From Prevotella sp. MGM1 (lineage in GTDB: Bacteria; Bacteroidota; Bacteroidia; Bacteroidales; Bacteroidaceae): 64,000 nt of DNA. Shown here in pieces: positions 47,520 through 57,028 of this stretch (position 1 is the first letter of the stretch; each line of letters starts with the position of its first letter). Under the pieces are notes generated by a model, which made no database searches, was not told the origin of the DNA, and saw nothing but the letters and a program-made list of their open reading frames with translations. Location of the stretch: assembly GCF_002933775.1 (NCBI RefSeq), contig NZ_BEWV01000125.1:32090-96089 (forward strand), read 5' to 3'. A program made the position numbers and the translations under genes.

Positions 47520-48254
47520 AAAACACGTTGTAACATCATCAAACAACAACATCCGGCGCAACTCCGCACGTACCGAACGGCAATGGCACGGCAGACCCAC
47601 ATACATGATATATAACGACTTTTACACATGATATATTATGCAACGTGAGAGCTAATTATCCTGTAAAAAGCAAATAACGGGTGTCATGGCATAGAAACAA
47701 ACATATCCCGGCAGTTTGTTATTTGTAAGAATTATATCATAAAAAAAGCACTTTGCTTTTTCTCATTCTACATCGACGAACACGATACATACCGCGATAC
47801 ACAAGATGACGGGATGATTGCATGATGATAAAAAAATGCTTTTTCCCTGCAACGGGACGCTCGTTGTAACGTGTTTGGCAAGTAAATGCAAGACGTTTGG
47901 ATACCCGTTGGATCGCAACGGGTATCCAAACGCAGAGCAACGGGACGCTAAACGGCCGACAAACCTCCACAGAAAGTTATCGTTTGAAGCGAAAGCAAAC
48001 TTCTTTTTCGCATATCATATTTATATTCAAACAGTTACACAAAAGCCAAAAATACGGAGATATTTACGGCCACTTGATTTAAATTTTGAAACAATCGATT
48101 TATGGAAGACTTTTTGTAAATATTATTCAAACAAAATAACATTATCAGTCAACGTGTTTCATACTTTGCAAAACAGAAACATTAACACCGGCAGGCTGAA
48201 ATCTTTCGAAACAAAAAAGCTCAGCCTGACGGTATCTTTCTCTTATTTTTTCAG
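47520..48254. other. Non-coding gap carrying repeat copy B
   Basis: I see no credible gene in this gap. It contains the second copy of the structured repeat (47848-47949), a direct repeat of ACATGATATAT (47603-47613 and 47626-47636) and a small A/T hairpin at 47743-47761. The rest is AT-rich. A 151-codon open frame running through the repeat shows no domain. Confidence 0.6.
47848..47949 (-). repeat. Structured intergenic repeat, copy B
   Basis: On the minus strand this copy reads hairpin, 27 nt, then the 19-mer CAACGAGCGTCCCGTTGCA (plus coordinates 47866-47848), identical to copy A. The hairpin arms are 47894-47910 and 47916-47932 with a 5-nt loop (GATCG), and all 17 pairs are Watson-Crick. 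On the plus strand CAACGGGACGCT occurs at 47850-47861 and again at 47938-47949, flanking the hairpin. Compared with copy A, the stem differs at two facing positions where A has G-U pairs and B has A-U pairs, which keeps the structure. Confidence 0.85.
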
Positions 48255-48262
48255 TATTTTTG
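48255..48262 (+). promoter_or_regulatory. -7 box for the HD-domain gene
   Basis: TATTTTTG matches TAnnTTTG and lies 63 bases before the ATG. No clear -33 element is seen. Confidence 0.45.
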
Positions 48263-48325
48263 CACCGAAATAACACTGTCGGGAAAAAGTGAGATCCGGC
48301 ACATTAAAAATCATTCAAACACGCT

Positions 48326-48874
48326 ATGGATTATCAAAAAATAATAGACAAATACTATCCGGAGGACAACGAGCTGAAACGCCTGCTAATACGCCACAGC
48401 CACGATGTGGCACACCGTGCCTTGCTCATAGCCGACCGCAACCCGCAGATAGCCCTCGACAGGGCTTTCGTGGAAGAGGCCGCAATGCTGCACGACATCG
48501 GGATATTCACGACAGACGCTCCGGGAATACACTGTAACGGTAAAGACCCGTATATAAGACACGGCATCAACGGTGCCGAACTGCTGCGGGCAGACGGCCT
48601 GCCACGCCATGCGAAGGTCTGCGAACGGCACACCGGCACCGGAATTACCCGCAAGGCCATCGAAGAGAGAGCACTGCCACTCCCGCCGCAAGACTTCACG
48701 CCCGAGACACCCGAGGAGATACTTGTGTGCTATGCTGACAAGTTTTTCTCGAAGTCTCATCCCGATCGTGAGCGCACGGTGGAACAGACGGCACGCAGTC
48801 TCGAAAAGTTCGGGACAGAGAGCGTGGCCCGTTTCATGGAATGGGCAAGGATGTTCGGCGAATATGGCTGTTAG
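48326..48874 (+). CDS. HD-superfamily phosphohydrolase
   Basis: This 182-aa HD protein has metal residues in IRHSHDVAHRAL (His), AMLHDIG (the H-D pair), KDPYIRHGINGAELL (His) and ERHTGTGIT (His), with a late Asp in CYADKF. This is the compact HDIG-type uncharacterised hydrolase found in many bacteria. The substrate is unknown, and nucleotides are typical for the superfamily. It is a single gene convergent with queF. The downstream gap holds a hairpin serving both genes. Confidence 0.85.
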   Translation: MDYQKIIDKYYPEDNELKRLLIRHSHDVAHRALLIADRNPQIALDRAFVEEAAMLHDIGIFTTDAPGIHCNGKDPYIRHGINGAELLRADGLPRHAKVCERHTGTGITRKAIEERALPLPPQDFTPETPEEILVCYADKFFSKSHPDRERTVEQTARSLEKFGTESVARFMEWARMFGEYGC

Positions 48875-48976
48875 TCAAGTATCGGCCGAACACCCAGTCT
48901 ATTTACGCCCATATTTGCCGCGTCACAATTTCCACACTGGCACCGGCATCATTTCTTCATACTGACAGGCATGAAA

Positions 48977-49025
48977 GGCCGGTATTTGTATGGGTGTACA
49001 CACCCGTCATTGGCAAACACCGGCC
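48977..49025. terminator. Two-level hairpin between convergent genes
   Basis: GGCCGGTATTTG (48977-48988) pairs with CAAACACCGGCC (49014-49025) with one wobble pair. An inner stem GGGTG/CACCC lies inside. It is placed between the HD gene and queF ends and probably stops transcription both ways. Confidence 0.55.
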
Positions 49026-49045
49026 CGTATCCATCCAAGAAACCG

Positions 49046-49531
49046 TTATCTGTTCAATAACTGCGATGTGCCGCCATAGTCCATAAGCCGGCGTTCGGCC
49101 ATTTGTTCATATTTAGTGCCGGGTCTACCATAGTTTGCATACGGATAGATGCTGATACCACCACGCGGAGTGAACAGCCCTACAACCTCTATGTACTTTG
49201 GCCTCATCAGCCGCACAAGGTCTTTCATTATCTTGTTTACACAGTCTTCATGGAAGTCTCCGTGGTTGCGGAAACTGAAAAGGTACAGTTTGAGGCTCTT
49301 GCTTTCCACCATACGCTCATCCGGTATGTACATTATTTTAATCTCGGCGAAATCCGGCTGGCCTGTAATCGGGCACAGCGACGTGAACTCCGGACAGTTG
49401 AACTGCACCCAGTAATCATTCTCGGGATGTTTGTTGGCAAAGGTTTCAAGCACTTCCGGAGCATAGTCCATAGAATATTGGGTATTTGAACCCAAGGCCT
49501 GCAAGCCCTCATCTTTTCTTTGTTCGTTCAT
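49046..49531 (-). CDS. queF: NADPH-dependent preQ0 reductase (QueF)
   Basis: This 161-aa unimodular QueF reduces 7-cyano-7-deazaguanine to preQ1 in queuosine biosynthesis. The QueF motif [11 protein letters not shown] is present. The nucleophilic cysteine is in [15 protein letters not shown], and RNHGDFHED carries the conserved His/Asp. It is downstream of a queuosine-precursor transporter on the same strand (144 bases), so the pair links uptake of precursor to its reduction. QueC/D/E are not in the window. Confidence 0.96.
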   Translation of the reverse strand: MNEQRKDEGLQALGSNTQYSMDYAPEVLETFANKHPENDYWVQFNCPEFTSLCPITGQPDFAEIKIMYIPDERMVESKSLKLYLFSFRNHGDFHEDCVNKIMKDLVRLMRPKYIEVVGLFTPRGGISIYPYANYGRPGTKYEQMAERRLMDYGGTSQLLNR

Positions 49532-49675
49532 TTCTTATTTTATTTATGGATTTAAATAAGTAAAAGGAGCTTTAGATGTGTACATGCCGGAAACTAAAAA
49601 CGCACCTTGCCGTTCCCTTGCATGTTCACCAGCCTTATCCTCTTTACTTATCGGTCATTTGATTTTCACTTATCC

Positions 49676-50356
49676 TCAGAACTTAAATATCCTGTAATCG
49701 GTATCACGATCATACACATCCTCTCCCTCATGCCGTTTCGTCAAACGCACCACACGGATGGTGACTGGCAGTACGATTATCTCGTACAGCGTTTTCAGAA
49801 CCACCTGCGAGATAATCAGCGATGGCATCTGGGACAACGGGACGACCCCAAGAAGAGCGAGAGGAAAGAATATAATGGAATCGGCCGTCTCACCGAACAC
49901 GGTGCTGACAATAGCGCGGGCAGAGAAATTGCGGCCCGCCGAGCGCACTTTCATTCGGCTCATGACATACGCATTGATGAAAGACCCTACGAGGAAAGCA
50001 AGAAAAGAGGCCGCCGCTATGCGGGGAGCGAGACCGAAAACAGCGTGAAAACCTGCGTCGCCGCTCCAATACGGAGCGCCGGGAATGGCATCGGCGATAG
50101 CTCCGAACATCACGAAAAGGAAATTCATGGCAAAACCGGTCCATATAAGCAGACGGGCACGGGCATATCCCCACACTTCGCACACACAATCGTTAATGAC
50201 ATAAGACACCGGAAAAACCAACAGACCGCCGGTAATATTTACCGGCCCGAACATCATCTGCTTTGTTTCGAGCACGTTTGCCGTAATAAGGCAAACGCAA
50301 AACAGTATGCCGAAAAGCATGAACAGCACACTGACCTGAGTTTTTTTATTGTTCAT
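49676..50356 (-). CDS. yhhQ: Queuosine precursor transporter (YhhQ/VUT family)
   Basis: This 226-aa membrane protein with about six helices belongs to the vitamin uptake (VUT, ECF-type) family. Recognisable segments are ITANVLETKQ, FPVSYVINDCVCEVWGY (the [DN]-x-x-x-E-V-[WY]-G-Y motif) and VFGETADSIIFFPLAL. These transporters bring in queuine-type bases or preQ0/preQ1. It is followed by queF. I looked for a preQ1-I-type aptamer in the 96 bases upstream and found none. Confidence 0.9.
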   Translation of the reverse strand: MNNKKTQVSVLFMLFGILFCVCLITANVLETKQMMFGPVNITGGLLVFPVSYVINDCVCEVWGYARARLLIWTGFAMNFLFVMFGAIADAIPGAPYWSGDAGFHAVFGLAPRIAAASFLAFLVGSFINAYVMSRMKVRSAGRNFSARAIVSTVFGETADSIIFFPLALLGVVPLSQMPSLIISQVVLKTLYEIIVLPVTIRVVRLTKRHEGEDVYDRDTDYRIFKF

Positions 50357-50452
50357 TTTCTTGTTTTTTTACGGAGGTTGGACAAGCACTCCATGTTGTT
50401 TTACATTATTATCAATATCTCATTTTTATATTACATACTTGAACCCACCTGA

Positions 50453-51400
50453 CTATAACAGACGTTTCACCTTCCCCGTCTCTGTCATTGGCAGGGCTTT
50501 CACCGTCTCGTAATATCTCGGTTGCCAGTACTTAGGCAACACCCGACCGCATATCCGCTCCGCTTCGGCAGTGTCACTGTCTTGTATCACAAGCATTACG
50601 GCTTCTCCAAACTTCTCGTCCCTACGCTTCGTTATCATAAACGGAGACGCTATATACGGTCTCAACAGTCTCTCCACCTCTTCTGCCTGTATCTTTATCC
50701 CGCCGCTGTTAATCACGTTGTCGAGCCTGCCCCGTATGCGGAAACGCCGTCCGTCGGGGGCTATCTCGGCTATATCGCGTGTGACCAGCGGACTGTCGCA
50801 CACCGACGGCGCGTCGACAACAAGACAACCATCGGCATTCAAGGATACACCCACAGTATCAAAAGGCGTATACATATTATCGGAACCCTTTCCGCTAAGC
50901 CGTCGCAGAGCTATGTGTGAAAGGGTTTCGGTCATTCCGTACGTGCTCCAAACAGCATTTGGAAACGACCGCAACCGTTCGGCCATATCGTCATCTATGG
51001 CTCCTCCGCCTATTATCAGGTGCCGGATACGCATCAACGCGGCACATTCGGCAGGCTCACGGAGTGAGTTATATACCTGCATAGGTGTCATGGCAGCGAA
51101 ATCGGGTATTTCATCCAGTCCTCGCAAAGGATGCCCGGAAGGCTCCACAGAAATCAACCGCAAGCCACAAACCTCACTTCGCACCACCATCATCTTGCCG
51201 GCGATATAATCGAGAGGCATACAGAGCAGAGCACTGTCTCCCTGTCGAAGACCGAGAAAACCGCAGGTGATACGCGCCGAGGCGGCCATCCGGCTTTTCT
51301 CAACCGCAATCAGCTTCGGTACACCCGTTGAACCACTCGTCTTCACAGTAACTGTCGGCGAGTCATTGAGCCACTCTTTCAGGAATTCGGACAGTACCAC
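50453..51400 (-). CDS. menE: o-Succinylbenzoate--CoA ligase (short MenE)
   Basis: This 315-aa AMP-forming ligase activates o-succinylbenzoate to its CoA ester. The P-loop KTSGSTGVPK is at 20-29, followed by PLDYIAGKMM, the STYGMTETLSHIAL core motif and ITKRRDEKFGEAV. The C terminus has TETGKVKR, the catalytic-lysine signature. It is shorter than E. coli MenE (451 aa) at the N terminus, which is usual in Bacteroidales. The only start before the P-loop is GTG at 51400, which overlaps the menC 3' end by 22 bases, so coupling with menC is likely. Confidence 0.9.
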   Translation of the reverse strand: MVLSEFLKEWLNDSPTVTVKTSGSTGVPKLIAVEKSRMAASARITCGFLGLRQGDSALLCMPLDYIAGKMMVVRSEVCGLRLISVEPSGHPLRGLDEIPDFAAMTPMQVYNSLREPAECAALMRIRHLIIGGGAIDDDMAERLRSFPNAVWSTYGMTETLSHIALRRLSGKGSDNMYTPFDTVGVSLNADGCLVVDAPSVCDSPLVTRDIAEIAPDGRRFRIRGRLDNVINSGGIKIQAEEVERLLRPYIASPFMITKRRDEKFGEAVMLVIQDSDTAEAERICGRVLPKYWQPRYYETVKALPMTETGKVKRLL

Positions 51401-52419
51401 AGCTCGTCTTTACGTATCTCTATCGGTCTGTCTATGTTGTTCTCAAACAGTAGTCCCGTGCCAAGCCCTTGAGGAACACTTATCCTGTCACCATAAATAC
51501 CGGCAGTAAGCTGTGCAATGGCATTGAGACCTACATTGCTTTCGAGTGCGCTCGTTATCCAACTGCCTGTATCATGAGCCTTGGCGGCACCCACCCACTC
51601 TTCCACACCTCGCATACCCCCATGCAGAGATGGTTTCAAAACGATGTACGCCGGCTTGACAATATTGAGTAACTGAGCTTTCATTTCAGGCAAGTTCACA
51701 CCTATCAGATCTTCATCGAGAGCAATGGGAAGAGGCGATTCCCGGCAAAGCTCGGCCATATTGCCCCACTGCCTGGCGGCAATTGGCTGCTCAATGGAAT
51801 GTACAGCATACTGCGACAGAAGTTCGAGCTTATATAATGCCTCATCAAAAGTAAACGCACCGTTGGCATCAAGACGTATCGTCATCTCACGAGAAGAGAA
51901 CCGTTCACGTATCCTGCGCAACAGACTAAGTTCATGCTCAAAATCAATGGCGCCGATTTTCAACTTAACGCAGCGGAACCCTTGGTCTATCTTTTCTTCC
52001 ATTCCGGCAAGCATCTCATCGTAAGATCCCATCCACACAAGTCCGTTAATGGGTATTCCCGTCTCGCCACGACTGAAAGCAGTGTCAAAGAGCCTTGTAC
52101 TTCCGGCATTGAAATGTGCCAAAGCCGTTTCAAGGCCGAAAAGCATGGAAGGATACGGACGCATGAGATCATAGTCTATCACACCCTCCTGCTCGAACTT
52201 ATCACACAGGGCACGCAGTGTTTTGGCGTATTCTGGAATATCATCACAGCTCAAACCGGGCAGCGGGGCACACTCGCCTACCCCTATTCCGCCATCTGCC
52301 GCATCACAGGAAGTCAGTTCCAGAAACCACGATTTACGTGTGTCATACACTCCACGCGATGTTCCGGCCGGCTGTTTAAAACGCAATATACGCTCGGTAA
52401 TATTTATCTTGTATTTCAT
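51379..52419 (-). CDS. menC: o-Succinylbenzoate synthase
   Basis: MenC is an enolase-superfamily dehydratase (346 aa) that turns SHCHC into o-succinylbenzoate. The catalytic Lys pair is in CVKLKIGAID. Metal ligands are in RLDANGAF, SIEQPI and ALDEDL, and the second lysine is in YIVLKPSLHGG. The length is normal. It is separated from menB by 286 bases without a gene and overlaps menE. Confidence 0.93.
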   Translation of the reverse strand: MKYKINITERILRFKQPAGTSRGVYDTRKSWFLELTSCDAADGGIGVGECAPLPGLSCDDIPEYAKTLRALCDKFEQEGVIDYDLMRPYPSMLFGLETALAHFNAGSTRLFDTAFSRGETGIPINGLVWMGSYDEMLAGMEEKIDQGFRCVKLKIGAIDFEHELSLLRRIRERFSSREMTIRLDANGAFTFDEALYKLELLSQYAVHSIEQPIAARQWGNMAELCRESPLPIALDEDLIGVNLPEMKAQLLNIVKPAYIVLKPSLHGGMRGVEEWVGAAKAHDTGSWITSALESNVGLNAIAQLTAGIYGDRISVPQGLGTGLLFENNIDRPIEIRKDELWYCPNS

Positions 52420-52705
52420 TTTATCTATGTCCGTTCATTAATAATATGCCTGTTCAAACCGTGCTCGCAAACTGACAATTACAGAATCATCATTCGAAAG
52501 AAACCATTTCCCTTGCATAAAGAACATGACTCAAAATCGACAGGCATCTATTTTCAATTCAAAGAGACAGGATTATCCATTCGAAAGAATTAAAACCCCA
52601 TATCAAAAGAAACGTATTTCCCACATTGGAATCATTCTTTCCCATGCCGAAGAAAGGGATGCCGGATACCGGGAACGGTACGTGAGGCATTCAACAATAC
52701 TATAT

Positions 52706-53527
52706 TTACGGCATCTTCGGGTATTTCTTGAAATCGGGTTTGCGCTTTTCGAGAAACGCGCGACCGCCTTCCTGAGCCTCATCAAGGAAATAATAGAGCA
52801 TCGTAGCGTCTCCGGCCAGCTCCTGGATACCGGCCTGTCCGTCAAGCTCCGCATTAAGACCGGCCTTTATCATGCGCAAAGCGAGAGGGCTGCGCTCCAT
52901 CATTGTCTCCGCCCATTCAACACATTCGTCTTCCAATCGGTCGAAAGGGACAACCTTGTTGACAAGTCCCATGCGCTCCGCTTCCCCGGCGTTATACTGC
53001 CGACAGAGGAACCATATTTCCCTGGCTTTCTTCTGTCCCACTATTCTTGCAAGATAAGAAGCGCCGAAACCGGCATCGAACGATCCCACCTTAGGACCGG
53101 TCTGACCGAAAACGGCATTATCACTCGCTATCGTAAGGTCGCACACAAGATGCAGAACGTGCCCACCGCCGATAGCATAACCGTTGACCATGGCTATCAC
53201 CGGCTTCGGCAGGCGCCTTATCTGCATCTGCACATCAAGCACACTGAGACGTGGGATACCGCTCTCGTCGACATACCCGCCACGCCCTTTCACGTTCATA
53301 TCTCCCCCGGAGCAGAACGCCTTGTCGCCCGCACCTGTGAGAATGACCACACTTATATCCTGCATCTCACGGCAAATGGCGAAAGCCTGCGACAGTTCCC
53401 ATGTTGTCTTGGGCGTAAACGCATTACGATAGCGCGGCCTATTGATCGTTATCTTTGCTATTCCGTTGTACTCCTCAAATATTATTTCCTCAAAATCACG
53501 TATCTTTTTCCACTCTCTCGATTGCAT
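52706..53527 (-). CDS. menB: 1,4-Dihydroxy-2-naphthoyl-CoA synthase
   Basis: This 273-aa crotonase-fold enzyme closes the naphthoate ring from OSB-CoA. MenB-specific features are [12 protein letters not shown], the oxyanion region [29 protein letters not shown] and [21 protein letters not shown] (with the conserved Asp of the active site). The tail KPDFKKYP is typical of MenB. It is in the men operon, 56 bases after menD. Confidence 0.96.
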   Translation of the reverse strand: MQSREWKKIRDFEEIIFEEYNGIAKITINRPRYRNAFTPKTTWELSQAFAICREMQDISVVILTGAGDKAFCSGGDMNVKGRGGYVDESGIPRLSVLDVQMQIRRLPKPVIAMVNGYAIGGGHVLHLVCDLTIASDNAVFGQTGPKVGSFDAGFGASYLARIVGQKKAREIWFLCRQYNAGEAERMGLVNKVVPFDRLEDECVEWAETMMERSPLALRMIKAGLNAELDGQAGIQELAGDATMLYYFLDEAQEGGRAFLEKRKPDFKKYPKMP

Positions 53528-53583
53528 ATCCGTATTATGTTTTTAATTTATTATATGTTACTAACCATCAACTCCTTACCTAT

Positions 53584-55242
53584 TTAACATTCTAATTTCC
53601 AACCGCTAAAATATTCCCGCACCGCTGCCGCGTCTTCCTCCGCGTCCGTAAACACCTCAAACACAAGAGGACGGTGTGTTCCGCTGTAAAGGAAAGTATT
53701 CATGTTTTTTGCCAGGTCATCAGCGTTTCGAGCCGAAATATAGCCTATATCATGGGCGTCACATATCCCGTGGGCACTCGATCGATGCCCGCCGGCCACA
53801 TACTCATCACGGACCGCACCGGCTTCGAGACCGCAAAGAGTGCTGAATATGCCGCCACAAGCGTTGTTAAGAAGCAGCACACGCAGGTTGCCTCCTATCC
53901 CGCCATTCCACAACGCATTGTTGTCATAGAAGAAACTGAGATCTCCTATTACGCAGAATGTGATGCTGTCGCCGGCCGCCGAGAAACCCGCCGCGGCAGA
54001 AAGCGACCCTTCTATGCCGTTGACACCACGATTGACGTATATATAATGGCCGGAAAACATGCATCCAAGCCGCACCGCACTGCTGTTGGCATAGTGCACA
54101 TCATAGTCGTAATCAGCCTCTTCTATCATAGACTCGAACATTTTTACGACCATCATCTGAGAGTAACGGGGAGTAAAATCGGCGGCACGCACGGCAGCAC
54201 GGTCCAGCGCCGACTGCCACAAAAACTTGAATTCACTGCATTCCGACTTCTCTAACATGGCGGCAAGAGGCACCAATACGTCGGCGGCACGCCCTTCAAT
54301 GACAACGGTCTGACTGCAAAACGTGTCGTGAATGTCACCGTCTTCGCTCACAGCCCACGTCTCGGTGTCAGCCACACGGCGAAGAAACGCCTTAAGACGC
54401 TTGCTCACCAAAGTGCCACCGACATACAGAATGAAATCCGGACGGTAGGCAGACACCTCATCAACGGCAGACAACACCTCATCGAAATGCACACACCCGA
54501 TACCGGGACAGAGCGGCTCTTGAAGCACTACGGCATGATTAGACAAAGACTTCAATGCCCTACCTAATTCATCACAGCATCCATACTGTCCGGCAACGAT
54601 CATCGGACGGTGTGCTGACATAAAACGAACAGCCACATCATCAAGCACCGCCGGGCTGACAGATGCCGGCCGCAAACGCCTCACCACACGCACATCGGGA
54701 AGCACAGGCACTGTGAAATCAAACAGCGGCTCGCTTATCGGCACATTGATATGTACCGGAGCATCCGTATCGCCACGCATGGCGAGCAATGCTTCATTGA
54801 CCGACCGGCCGCAATGCCACCTGCTTTCATTATCGACCGGTTCCGGAATACATACACAACGGCGAACGAAACAGCCCAAAGCACCATCTTGGGGAAGTGT
54901 CTGACCGTCGAGTTGCCCAATCCACTGCAACGGACGGTCGGCAGAGACAACCACGATCGGCAAGTGGCGATAGTGCGCTTCGGCAACAGCCGGAGCGAGA
55001 TTAAGCAGTGCCGAGCCTGATGTGACGCACACTGCGACCGGCGCACACACACGCAATGCCATACCGATAGCATAAAACCCGGCAGAGCGTTCGTCTGTCA
55101 CCGCATGACACTCGATGCCCGCCTCGTACAGATTATGCACTATCGGAGCATTGCGTGAACCGGGACACACCACCGCCCGACTGACACCATGCGCCAAAAG
55201 CAATGAGGTCAGTATGTTGATATTCTCTTTTGAGCTATACAT
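53584..55242 (-). CDS. menD: SEPHCHC synthase (MenD)
   Basis: This 552-aa ThDP enzyme makes SEPHCHC from isochorismate and 2-oxoglutarate. N-terminal signature: HGVSRAVVCPGSRNAPIVH; then VTSGSALLNLAPAVAEA and VVSADRPLQWIGQLDGQTL. The ThDP-Mg motif is GDLSFFYDNNALWNGG (G-D-x...N-N). It starts 114 bases after menF ends on the same strand. Confidence 0.95.
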   Translation of the reverse strand: MYSSKENINILTSLLLAHGVSRAVVCPGSRNAPIVHNLYEAGIECHAVTDERSAGFYAIGMALRVCAPVAVCVTSGSALLNLAPAVAEAHYRHLPIVVVSADRPLQWIGQLDGQTLPQDGALGCFVRRCVCIPEPVDNESRWHCGRSVNEALLAMRGDTDAPVHINVPISEPLFDFTVPVLPDVRVVRRLRPASVSPAVLDDVAVRFMSAHRPMIVAGQYGCCDELGRALKSLSNHAVVLQEPLCPGIGCVHFDEVLSAVDEVSAYRPDFILYVGGTLVSKRLKAFLRRVADTETWAVSEDGDIHDTFCSQTVVIEGRAADVLVPLAAMLEKSECSEFKFLWQSALDRAAVRAADFTPRYSQMMVVKMFESMIEEADYDYDVHYANSSAVRLGCMFSGHYIYVNRGVNGIEGSLSAAAGFSAAGDSITFCVIGDLSFFYDNNALWNGGIGGNLRVLLLNNACGGIFSTLCGLEAGAVRDEYVAGGHRSSAHGICDAHDIGYISARNADDLAKNMNTFLYSGTHRPLVFEVFTDAEEDAAAVREYFSGWKLEC

Positions 55243-55356
55243 TTATAACAATCCTATCATTACTATTCCAATCAGACTATGACAAAAAACATGCGATAGC
55301 CGCACGACAGGCATTCTCCACATCATCAACAACGTTTGTTTGCCTTGCCACTCATT

Positions 55357-56424
55357 CTATTGTTTGCCGTCAACCACCTTTCGCATTGTGTCCATTTTCG
55401 CCTCTGTCTCGTCCCATTCCATCTCTTCCACACTGTCTTTAAGAAGTCCGCCGCCGGCATAAAGAACGCAGAAGCCGGAAGCCATGAGCATACAACGCAG
55501 CGAAACGTAGAGATGTGTATCACCACCGACAGCCAACGGTCCCATGAAACCGCTGTAATAACCGCGCGGAGCAGGCTCTACGGCCTCAAGAAAACGCCGT
55601 GTCGCGCTCTTTGGCAATCCGCATACGGCAGGTGTTGGATGAAGAGCGGCAACGACATCGCCGATACCCGCACTGTCAGAGAGTCCGAAAGAGAAATCAC
55701 TGCGCAGATGTACGACATCACCGGCACGCGCCGTGTATGGGTCGCCTTCGGTGACATCATCGGCAAAACACCGCAGGCAATCACCTATATATTCCGCCAC
55801 GCAACGCTGCTCCATCCTGTTCTTCACGCTCCATTCGCCCTCAGCCAGATAGTCGTCATATCCCATCGTGCCGGCAAGCGCCACCGTGCGCCATTTCTCC
55901 CCGTCGCCGGAAAGTAGTATCTCCGGCGAAGCGGCAAGCCATGTTCCGCATGCCACCGACGATACTAAGACCACAAACGCACGGGGATACATATCACACG
56001 CCCTCAAAAACAATTCATGCAATGGTGCCGTTTCGGGTATCGTGACCACCGACCGACGGGAAAGGACTATCTTTTCGAACTCGCCTGAAAGTAATTTTCC
56101 GTGACAGGCGGCAAACGCCGAAGCATAGGCCGACCGGGATACAGCGGAAACAGGCATGGCAGACACGCCGCACAATGAAGTGCTTGCCGTGACACTGCGC
56201 AACAACGCAAGCCCGGAAACATCGTCAAGCGCAAAATGTTCCACCCTGTCAGGACGGATGAGCAGCAGCGGTTCATCAGAAGTTATGGTAAAAGGAGCCA
56301 CTACAAATCCTGTACGACTGTTCATGTCGGAATAGGAACCCAAATGCATGGGAGCACCATCCGACTGTATGACAGCGGTACATTTGTCCGAATATGGTAA
56401 TCTGTAAAATGCGTAAGACAGCAT
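55357..56424 (-). CDS. menF: Isochorismate synthase
   Basis: This 355-aa chorismate-utilising enzyme commits chorismate to menaquinone. It has FEKIVLSRRSV, VLVSSVACGTWLAASPEILL, VALAGTMGYDD, and the C-terminal HPTPAVCGLPK and RGYYSGFMGP motifs typical of isochorismate synthases (MenF/EntC). The N-terminal domain is shorter than in E. coli (431 aa). An alternative as salicylate or siderophore synthase is unlikely, given that menD follows directly. Confidence 0.94.
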   Translation of the reverse strand: MLSYAFYRLPYSDKCTAVIQSDGAPMHLGSYSDMNSRTGFVVAPFTITSDEPLLLIRPDRVEHFALDDVSGLALLRSVTASTSLCGVSAMPVSAVSRSAYASAFAACHGKLLSGEFEKIVLSRRSVVTIPETAPLHELFLRACDMYPRAFVVLVSSVACGTWLAASPEILLSGDGEKWRTVALAGTMGYDDYLAEGEWSVKNRMEQRCVAEYIGDCLRCFADDVTEGDPYTARAGDVVHLRSDFSFGLSDSAGIGDVVAALHPTPAVCGLPKSATRRFLEAVEPAPRGYYSGFMGPLAVGGDTHLYVSLRCMLMASGFCVLYAGGGLLKDSVEEMEWDETEAKMDTMRKVVDGKQ

Positions 56425-56507
56425 ATTGATAATGAATTGAAACCGAAATCATACCTGACAGACATACGGTTTCGTGTTATTCTTACGGTTTTTTCGATTT
56501 ATTTCCC

Positions 56508-56939
56508 TTACCGCTCCTTAACAATATTATTGGGCAGACTCGTTATATAATTGGTCACGCTGACGGAAGAGACAAGCTCACCCGAACTATTGGTGATATC
56601 CACATTCCATACGTGGATCTTATGACCTCTGTGTATTATGCGTGCCACCGCCGTGACGGTGTCGCCCTCCTGCACGGCCTTGACATGGTTTCCTGTAACG
56701 CTTATGCCCGCACACCTTTTTCCTGGACATGCGGCAAGAGACCCTATCCCGGCCAATGTCTCGGCTAGAGCAAGCGTTGCCCCGCCGCTAATCACTCCGA
56801 ACGGCTGCCGTGTACGACTGTCAACATCCATCTCTGCCCTGCATGTATCAGGGTCTTCCGTTGAGTAAAAGCGCATGCCGAGCGCCGTTGCCAGCGTCGG
56901 CATGCTTGTAATATCGTCTTTTTCCTTATCTATATTCAT
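56508..56939 (-). CDS. Hotdog thioesterase, probable DHNA-CoA thioesterase
   Basis: This 143-aa PaaI/YdiI-type hotdog protein has the active-site segment QPFGVISGGATLALAETLAG: the catalytic Glu is present, and Ser stands in place of the HGG histidine seen in YdiI. This position upstream of menF suits hydrolysis of DHNA-CoA, the step MenI/YdiI performs in other bacteria. Other thioester substrates cannot be excluded. The gap to menF is 83 bases. Confidence 0.78.
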   Translation of the reverse strand: MNIDKEKDDITSMPTLATALGMRFYSTEDPDTCRAEMDVDSRTRQPFGVISGGATLALAETLAGIGSLAACPGKRCAGISVTGNHVKAVQEGDTVTAVARIIHRGHKIHVWNVDITNSSGELVSSVSVTNYITSLPNNIVKER

Positions 56940-57028
56940 GATTACTGCGATCTGAACAGTTTATCGGCACGCTGTCGCTCATTTATAAAAAACAACAACG
57001 GCACTCATCCCGCAACCTGCCGACGGAT

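Noticed and set aside
47818..48273. 151-codon plus-strand ORF
   Set aside because: It runs through the structured repeat and AT-rich DNA. The composition is not protein-like.
50357..50452. preQ1 riboswitch upstream of the queuosine precursor transporter
   Set aside because: The leader lacks the paired stem, C-rich loop and A-rich tail of preQ1-I aptamers.
52491..52589. Repeated CATTCGAAAGAA in the menB-menC gap
   Set aside because: Only two 12-base copies 87 bases apart, without structure. Too weak to call a regulatory site.
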